This document shows positions 58,428-64,000 of a stretch of 64,000 bases of DNA, piece by piece (the stretch's first letter is position 1; every line of letters starts with the position of its first letter). A model generated the notes under the pieces. That model saw only the letters and a program-made list of their open reading frames with translations. It ran no database searches and had not been told where the DNA came from. The stretch is from Bacilli bacterium (lineage in GTDB: Bacteria; Bacillota_I; Bacilli_A; RFN20; CAG-826), in the NCBI GenBank assembly GCA_900767825.1, contig CAAGAN010000033.1, forward strand, positions 124,001 through 188,000, given 5' to 3'. The position numbers were made by a program, and so were the translations under genes.

Positions 58428-59908
58428 CTTAAGGCTCCTTCTATGAAGGACTTGAATTCCTTCATGTCTAATTCATTATCTTTGAAGACTGCTACATTTT
58501 TCAATATATTGCGGCAAATATCGGCAATATATTCTCTTGAGGTAATCTTTTCGTTCCTCATTCTATCTAGCATGTCGGTGAATATATCTAGATCAGGGTA
58601 GAGTTTTATTGCCTCTATATTGCTTAATCCTTTTTCGATACATTCTTCCACTTCTTTAGATTGTCTAACTAATCTAGCTGGAAGGATGAAATAGCCAGCT
58701 GCTTCGATTAACCCAATTCCTTCATGCTTGATATGGGCATATTCAGGATGGGCATGGAAGATACCGGTAGGATATTTTTCATCGCACCTATTGTTACGGA
58801 GAATGATATACATCTCGTATTTATCATCTACTTTCCTAACAATTGGGGTAACAGTAGAATGCTTGATATCCCCTTCATAGGAAATGATATCTAGTTCCTT
58901 ATTATCATAATGCCTCCAGGCTTCTTCTATTTTTGAGGCAGCATCCAATATATCTTCTTTGGAAGATGATACTAATTTAATGACTGAATCATAGAAATCC
59001 AATATGGATATCTTTAATCCATTTTCATCCTTAATCACGATTCTATCTTTAGCCTTCATCAAAGGCATGACATGGGCGCCACCCTGGAAATGTTCATGGT
59101 TAAGAATAGAACCTCCAACAATAGGAAGATCGCTATTTGAGCCGATGAAATAATGAGGGAATAAATCGACAATATCGAATAATCTCCTAAATATTCTAGG
59201 AGATATTTCCATGAATACATGCTTTTCATAGAAGGCAATGCAGTGATTTGAATAATAAACATATGGGGAGAATTGAAGGAACCATTTCTCTCCTTCTAAA
59301 TCCAAATCAATATAACGTATATTTTCCCTAGCAGGATGCTTTTCATTACCCTTGAATCCGATATTTTCCTTACATAATAAGCATTTAGGATAGCCAGTTG
59401 ATTTAGAACCTACTAATTTAGCAATGTCCTTATTATTCTTTTCTGGTTTAGATAAATTAATGGAAATATCTAAGGATGGTCCATCTTTGTAATTGGCCTC
59501 GAATACTATATTTTTATCTACTTTTGATTTGGCAATGTAGTTATTCTCGATGCTTAGATTATATAGATAATCAGTCGCTTCTTTTGCCTTTCCTTGATTG
59601 ATTAAGGAATGGCAATACCTATTGACATAGGATGGAGTTGGGCTAACTAAACCAAAGCAATAGGTTGCCTCTAGTTCGGCATCATGACTATTTAATCCAG
59701 ATTCGATAAAATCATTAACCAATGAATCAAATATCTCATCTGGTAACTTCAAGGAATCGATATGGTCTTTTTCTAATTCACCTTCAAAAGGAGTATCTAG
59801 ATTATATTTGCCTAGCAATAAGTTCCTATAATAATCGACATCTTCGTTTTTTAAATCAAGATGGCTAGAAGCAAATAATAGAAGTTCTTCAATTGATTTA
59901 TTTAGCAT
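58424..59908 (-). CDS. galT: UDP-glucose-hexose-1-phosphate uridylyltransferase, Firmicutes type
   Basis: GalT exchanges UMP between UDP-glucose and galactose-1-phosphate. The 494-residue length and the SILNHEHFQGGAH histidine block near 271-283 (HxHxQG) are typical of the Firmicutes type II enzyme. A CLLC pair near 177-180 may bind metal. SPTPSYVNRYCHSL is an N-terminal family landmark. It begins four bases after galM. Confidence 0.93.
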   Translation of the reverse strand: MLNKSIEELLLFASSHLDLKNEDVDYYRNLLLGKYNLDTPFEGELEKDHIDSLKLPDEIFDSLVNDFIESGLNSHDAELEATYCFGLVSPTPSYVNRYCHSLINQGKAKEATDYLYNLSIENNYIAKSKVDKNIVFEANYKDGPSLDISINLSKPEKNNKDIAKLVGSKSTGYPKCLLCKENIGFKGNEKHPARENIRYIDLDLEGEKWFLQFSPYVYYSNHCIAFYEKHVFMEISPRIFRRLFDIVDLFPHYFIGSNSDLPIVGGSILNHEHFQGGAHVMPLMKAKDRIVIKDENGLKISILDFYDSVIKLVSSSKEDILDAASKIEEAWRHYDNKELDIISYEGDIKHSTVTPIVRKVDDKYEMYIILRNNRCDEKYPTGIFHAHPEYAHIKHEGIGLIEAAGYFILPARLVRQSKEVEECIEKGLSNIEAIKLYPDLDIFTDMLDRMRNEKITSREYIADICRNILKNVAVFKDNELDMKEFKSFIEGALR

Positions 59909-59911
59909 TAT

Positions 59912-60910
59912 CTATTCTCCTTTTTTAAAGAATTCATATTTATGGTTACGAACATAGCTTTCATTAGCTTTTATTAACATTGAATCAAGGCCATATGGGG
60001 CATTTACTTCTTCTAATGTAATCGAAGAATATTGAGCCTCGAATTCCCCTCTATCTAACTTGATATCCGTATTTGGGAAATTGCAGCTATAGACCTGAAG
60101 GCCACTAGAAGAAGTATATAGATTTAATCCGATCCTATCTCCTAGTAATGTAGCATTTATATTTGAATCGACTTTATCGAATATGAAGCAATGGTCATAT
60201 CCTTGTAGCCTTGGGGCAGCTAGTTCTTTTGCCTTTATGTCTTTCCCCACTTCTTTTAACTTTCTAAAATCAAGTGCAGGGCTAACTTCATCAATGCTTT
60301 TTACAATCAAATCAGGTTCATAACTAGTGACTTTAGAAGCAGCAATCTCTAGTTTATGGGTCAATATATCCCCTTTTCCATTCAGATTGAAATAGCTATG
60401 GTTAGTTATATTTATCGGACAGTCCTTATTTGGAGTTACATAGTAAGAATATTCTAGAATCGGTTCATTTTTAGCAATCCTATAGGCGATAACTACATAT
60501 AGATCCGCATCAAACACATCTTTAGTTGCCTTGAATTTATTCTTGAACCTTAATTCAAAATAATCTTCGATTTCATTTACTTCATATTTAAAAGGGGCAT
60601 ATCCAAAGCAAAGCGATCCTGAATGAAGCGAATTCTTTCCTTCATTAAGGGGAAGCTTATTGGCCTTGTTATCAACTTTTATCAATCCGCCTTTAACTCG
60701 TCCAGCGATTGGGCCTATTGTTTTTCCATAATAGGCCGCATTTGGATTAACATATATTTTTAGATTTTCTGGTGTCGATAAGGTCTTTATCCCATCATAA
60801 GTAATCTGATAAATACCTGCCCCAACACTAGACAAGATGACCTCTAGGCCGACTTCATTTTTGACTTTGATAAAATCCGAGCCATAATGGCTATTATATT
60901 CAATCTTCAT
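59912..60910 (-). CDS. galM: Aldose 1-epimerase
   Basis: GalM interconverts alpha- and beta-galactose before GalK. The 332 residues hold YGKTIGPIAGRVKGG near 61-75, the catalytic NHSYFNL near 175-181, DHCFIFD near 240 and the catalytic Glu in SSITLEEVNAP. GGAGGG is five bases upstream of the ATG, which overlaps the ADH stop by 11 bases. Confidence 0.93.
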   Translation of the reverse strand: MKIEYNSHYGSDFIKVKNEVGLEVILSSVGAGIYQITYDGIKTLSTPENLKIYVNPNAAYYGKTIGPIAGRVKGGLIKVDNKANKLPLNEGKNSLHSGSLCFGYAPFKYEVNEIEDYFELRFKNKFKATKDVFDADLYVVIAYRIAKNEPILEYSYYVTPNKDCPINITNHSYFNLNGKGDILTHKLEIAASKVTSYEPDLIVKSIDEVSPALDFRKLKEVGKDIKAKELAAPRLQGYDHCFIFDKVDSNINATLLGDRIGLNLYTSSSGLQVYSCNFPNTDIKLDRGEFEAQYSSITLEEVNAPYGLDSMLIKANESYVRNHKYEFFKKGE

Positions 60911-62069
60911 TTTTCCCTCCGATTTTTAATATTAATGAAGCTAATTCTTCTCTTGTCGCAATTCTAGGAACTGGATATAGAGGAATGCTTTCTTTATAAG
61001 CAATAGAAGCTAATTCCTTGGCTTCTTCTTTATTTATATCCAATTCTAGATGCTTTATTTGATAGGTGTTTTTTAGACTAGAAACATATTTAACTAAATC
61101 ATTTGTCCCTAATATCTCTTCTAATTCCTTCTTTCTTTTTGGATACTTGCCTTTATAGAAATCCAATACTTCATCTAGACAAGAAATAACTGCTAATCCA
61201 TGAGGTAGATTATATTTGCTACCTAAGGCATGGCCAATGGAATGGGCATATCCAACATAGGCCAAAGTAAAGCTCTTTCCTGCTAGAAATGAAGATAGAA
61301 GCATATCTAAAGAAGCTTGTTTATTACTTCTATCATCGATAAATTTAGCAAAACTAGATTTAAATAAAAGCAAACTTTCTTTCGCATATTTCCTAGTTTT
61401 TTTGCTTGAAGAATTTGAAATATAGGATTCTATATCATGGGTAAAAGCATCTAATCCTGCGAATAAGGCAACATTTAGAGGCAAAGAAGAAAGGTAACTA
61501 GAATCGAAATAGACATAATCAGGAAGGATATTTGGGGAAATAATAGTCCTTTTGATGTCATCTTTATCTTTAATAACCGCAGCAAAAGTAGCTTCAGAGC
61601 CAGTGCCTGCAGTTGTTGGGGATGCAATCAATATCATCTTGTTCTTCTTTACCTTAAGTAGTCCAAATGAAGCCATTATATTTTTCTTTATCGATTTAAT
61701 GGCCTTAGCTAAATCCAATATGGAGCCTCCTCCAATTGCAAAAATGCCGTCACATTTATTTGAAATATAGAATTCATGTGCCTTATTTACCATTGCTACA
61801 TCTGGCTCGCTAGAAATAGCGATATAAAGAAAAGTTTCTATTCCTACTTTATTTAAGCAAGATACCACTTCTTCTTGATATCCTCTTTTAGCAATATTAG
61901 GTCCAACTAAAACCATAATCTTTTTAGCTTTTTTGGCTAGCTTTTTACTTAAATCAGCTAGCCCTTCCTTTTCCTTGAATATTTCTTGCTTCTTTATAGG
62001 GAGGAAAAAGGAAAAGAACTTTAAGGTTTTTTGAATGAATCTAATTTTAAATACAGTAAGTTTTTTCAT
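60900..62069 (-). CDS. Iron-containing alcohol dehydrogenase family protein
   Basis: 389 residues of the group III ADH family. The nucleotide motif AIGGGSILDLAKA is near 108-120, ASPTTAGTGSEAT near 145, and the metal ligands lie in GLDAFTHDIE, YAHSIGHALGS and NLPHG. It could re-oxidise NADH by reducing an aldehyde; the substrate is not set. The start at 62069 overlaps the cls stop as ATGA and was chosen over a longer frame that runs inside cls. The basic N-terminus (about 1-40) is longer than usual. Confidence 0.85.
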   Translation of the reverse strand: MKKLTVFKIRFIQKTLKFFSFFLPIKKQEIFKEKEGLADLSKKLAKKAKKIMVLVGPNIAKRGYQEEVVSCLNKVGIETFLYIAISSEPDVAMVNKAHEFYISNKCDGIFAIGGGSILDLAKAIKSIKKNIMASFGLLKVKKNKMILIASPTTAGTGSEATFAAVIKDKDDIKRTIISPNILPDYVYFDSSYLSSLPLNVALFAGLDAFTHDIESYISNSSSKKTRKYAKESLLLFKSSFAKFIDDRSNKQASLDMLLSSFLAGKSFTLAYVGYAHSIGHALGSKYNLPHGLAVISCLDEVLDFYKGKYPKRKKELEEILGTNDLVKYVSSLKNTYQIKHLELDINKEEAKELASIAYKESIPLYPVPRIATREELASLILKIGGKNED

Positions 62070-63637
62070 AAAAATGGCGCCGCTATCCTTAAAAGTCCCC
62101 AATAGCACTTATTCTTCTTATGCCACCTATAGAAGGTAGATAAATCTATCTGAGTCGATAATTTAATCGAGTCAAGGAAGTCTCGCTTCATGTCGCTTAT
62201 CGAATTTGACCCAACGATGAATGTCCCGTTTTCCAAATGGAGATATAAACTTCTATAATCTAGGTTAATCGTCCCGACAGTCGCGACTACATCATCGCTA
62301 ATAAACATCTTTTCATGGACAAATCCTGGGGTATATTCATATATCTTTACCCCTGCCTTAAGCAAATTTCCATAATAGGACCTAGATAATTGGAATATTG
62401 CTTTTTTATCCGGAATATGTGGCATAAGCAATATGACTTCAATTCCAGAAGAAGCAGCTGCAATAAGAGAATTCTCCATCTCGGAATCTATTATTAGATA
62501 CGGAGTAGTCATATATACATATTTTTTGGCACGTTGGATTATATCTAGATATACTCTTTCCCCGACTGCTTTTGAATCAAAGGGAAGATCGCAATAAGGC
62601 TGGATTAAGCCATTCCCTTTTGGATATCCCCCAATTTCAGAAATATAGGTTGAAGAGGAATAATATTTCTTGTCTATTTGTTCTTTTGGATCGAAATAGA
62701 ATACATAATTAGAAAGGAACATCATCGTAAAGGAAGTAACTGCCTTTCCTTTAATCATGATTCCATTATCTTTCCAGTGTCCAAACCTTTCTTTCTTGTT
62801 TATATATTCATCCGCGATATTAAATCCGCCAGTAAATGCAGTATGTCCATCAATAATTACTAGCTTCCTATGGTCCCTATTATTTTGCCTAATATCTAGG
62901 AAAGGACGCAATGGATTGAATTTATGACATTTAATGCCTTCTTTTTGTAATTCCTTATCAAAATGGAATGGGGCAACCGATAAAGAGCCAACATCATCAT
63001 AAATTACCCTGACATCCACTCCTTCTTTAACTTTATCGACAAGTATCTTATGTATTTGCTTCCAGAAATACCCTTCTTTTTCGATAATGAAGAATTCGAT
63101 GAATATATAATGCTTTGCTAAAGATAATTCTCTTAATAATGGTTCTAAGACAAAATCACCTAAAGGATAATAAGAAATTGAAGTATCGGAGAATATCCCT
63201 CCACCTTTAGTAAAGAATAGATAATTTGACAAAGGTACATATGTTGGATATTTGTCATTTAATTCTTCTAAAGCCTTTGATTCGCTTTCTTCTTTTTCTA
63301 AAGGGCGGATATATCTATTGACCATCTTCCTTTTTCGTTTTGAAGTCTGCTTATTAGCAAAGACAATATAGGTAATCGCTCCTAGTAAAGGAATGCAATT
63401 CACAACCCAAAGCCAGGCCAGCCTATATGAATCTGGGGATTTAGAGCTAATTATATAGCTAGAAATTGCAACATTTAAAACGAATATGCTAGACAAAATT
63501 ATATAAAAGGCAAGTTGGGATTGCTCTGAATAGGTAGATAATCTAACTAGCAAATAAATAGCTAATCCTAACTGGGTCAAAATGAGCAAACCAATAATTA
63601 GCTTTTGGTAGAAACCAGGGCGAAGGAAGGTTTTCAT
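62066..63637 (-). CDS. cls: Cardiolipin synthase (phospholipase D family)
   Basis: A membrane enzyme that joins two phosphatidylglycerols into cardiolipin. Two N-terminal helices (about 10-90) are followed by two HKD motifs: HRKLVIIDGHTAFTGGFN near 252 and HEKMFISDDVVATVGTIN near 430. 523 residues is normal for Bacilli Cls. It begins one base after the preceding stop, so it is part of the same unit as the galactose genes. Confidence 0.93.
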   Translation of the reverse strand: MKTFLRPGFYQKLIIGLLILTQLGLAIYLLVRLSTYSEQSQLAFYIILSSIFVLNVAISSYIISSKSPDSYRLAWLWVVNCIPLLGAITYIVFANKQTSKRKRKMVNRYIRPLEKEESESKALEELNDKYPTYVPLSNYLFFTKGGGIFSDTSISYYPLGDFVLEPLLRELSLAKHYIFIEFFIIEKEGYFWKQIHKILVDKVKEGVDVRVIYDDVGSLSVAPFHFDKELQKEGIKCHKFNPLRPFLDIRQNNRDHRKLVIIDGHTAFTGGFNIADEYINKKERFGHWKDNGIMIKGKAVTSFTMMFLSNYVFYFDPKEQIDKKYYSSSTYISEIGGYPKGNGLIQPYCDLPFDSKAVGERVYLDIIQRAKKYVYMTTPYLIIDSEMENSLIAAASSGIEVILLMPHIPDKKAIFQLSRSYYGNLLKAGVKIYEYTPGFVHEKMFISDDVVATVGTINLDYRSLYLHLENGTFIVGSNSISDMKRDFLDSIKLSTQIDLSTFYRWHKKNKCYWGLLRIAAPFL

Positions 63638-64000
63638 TTATCTAGCCTTCCTTTTTAGATAGGTTATGTATTCTTCTTTGCTTAAGCCATTTTCTTTTAA
63701 TAAGAACAAGAAAGCTCGCATGGATGCATCTTTGTCATTGCTATAATCGATAAATTCCTTTAATTCCTTAGTTGAATCTTTATCGATTCTAGATGAATAA
63801 TAATCAATTGACTTCTTCAATTGGACCAAATCATTATAATCATTGGCACTTATATCGACTTTCCTAGGGACATCATAGATCATTAGTTTCTCTAATCCTT
63901 TGTAATCAAGTGGATCAATTAAATCTTTGTTAGACAAGGAAAGAAATCTAACTTCGAAAGAAGATGGGAAACGTAATGGGGCTAATTCGGTTGCTAAAAC
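63638..64000 (-). CDS. Unknown protein, N-terminus outside window
   Basis: An open frame enters from the right edge (first visible residues VLATELAPLRFPSSFEVRF) and ends at 63638. The visible 120 residues are charged and helical, with a C-terminal FLLLKENGLSKEEYITYLKRKAR. A TTG at 63937 is not a reliable start. It lies one base before cls. No family recognised from this part. Confidence 0.55.
   Translation of the reverse strand, partial: VLATELAPLRFPSSFEVRFLSLSNKDLIDPLDYKGLEKLMIYDVPRKVDISANDYNDLVQLKKSIDYYSSRIDKDSTKELKEFIDYSNDKDASMRAFLFLLKENGLSKEEYITYLKRKAR

Noticed and set aside
1..64000. Possible mycoplasma genetic code (TGA as Trp)
   Set aside because: TGA ends several well-bounded genes (dtd, pflA, the AAA kinase) and Trp is TGG in conserved motifs.

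Overview
The window is a gene-dense, AT-rich (roughly one third G+C) bacterial chromosome segment. It reads as a low-GC Gram-positive lineage, most likely a gut Bacilli/Mollicutes-related organism of the RF39 or Erysipelotrichales kind; that placement is inference. The grounds are the Firmicutes-type rimP-nusA-ylxR-ylxQ-infB-rbfA cluster, a PhnCDE transporter, DegV, PflBA fermentation, many small lipoproteins with Bacillota-type lipoboxes, and two perfect CcpA (cre) boxes. The standard code is used: TGA is a stop and tryptophan is TGG, so this is not a code-4 mycoplasma. I see no phage, insertion sequence, CRISPR array, rRNA or integron.

Layout. 1-5231: tRNA and nucleotide genes (mnmA partial, dtd, pdp), an rRNA m5C methyltransferase, a small membrane protein, PlsC and a short SSB-like protein. 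5266-12620: pullulanase, FtsK/SpoIIIE, an RNase J-family protein with a damaged metal site, and a YfcE phosphodiesterase. 12623-15653: a three-gene GlpA-like flavoprotein module. 15810-22655: a spermidine-synthase-like methyltransferase, a cytidylate-kinase-like protein, PNPase, a large membrane protein of probable GT-C type, and rpsO. 22776-25420: a lipoprotein and a GtrA/flavoprotein surface-glycan pair. 25517-35388: translation genes (typA, ribF, truB, ttcA, rbfA, infB, ylxQ, ylxR, nusA, rimP). 35609-45057: a metallophosphoesterase lipoprotein with a membrane protein, a phosphonate-type ABC transporter operon with a kinase and an MBL protein, DegV and a GT4 glycosyltransferase. 45145-47000: tRNA-Thr and three related lipoprotein genes. 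47079-50204: pflBA. 50276-53527: more lipoproteins. 53520-64000: rimO, malQ, and a galactose operon (galK, galT, galM) with an iron alcohol dehydrogenase, cardiolipin synthase and a partial unknown gene.

Metabolic reading. Pullulanase and MalQ debranch and rearrange alpha-glucans, and the Leloir genes bring in galactose. PflBA ends glycolysis in formate and acetyl-CoA, and the ADH family protein could re-oxidise NADH. PlsC, Cls, the GlpA-like module and the GT4 enzyme point to glycerophospholipid and glycolipid membranes.

The most notable signal is regulatory. At several transcription-unit heads a -10 hexamer is followed by six or seven bases and then the ATG, with no Shine-Dalgarno. This predicts leaderless mRNAs for a defined gene subset (rsmF-like, truB, ttcA, GT4, metallophosphoesterase, methyltransferase, GT-C-like gene), while other genes carry ordinary AGGAG-type sites. 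The genome is also packed tightly at 3' ends. Four of six convergent pairs overlap at their stop codons, one terminator lies inside the opposing gene, and two terminators hold the stop codon in their loop.
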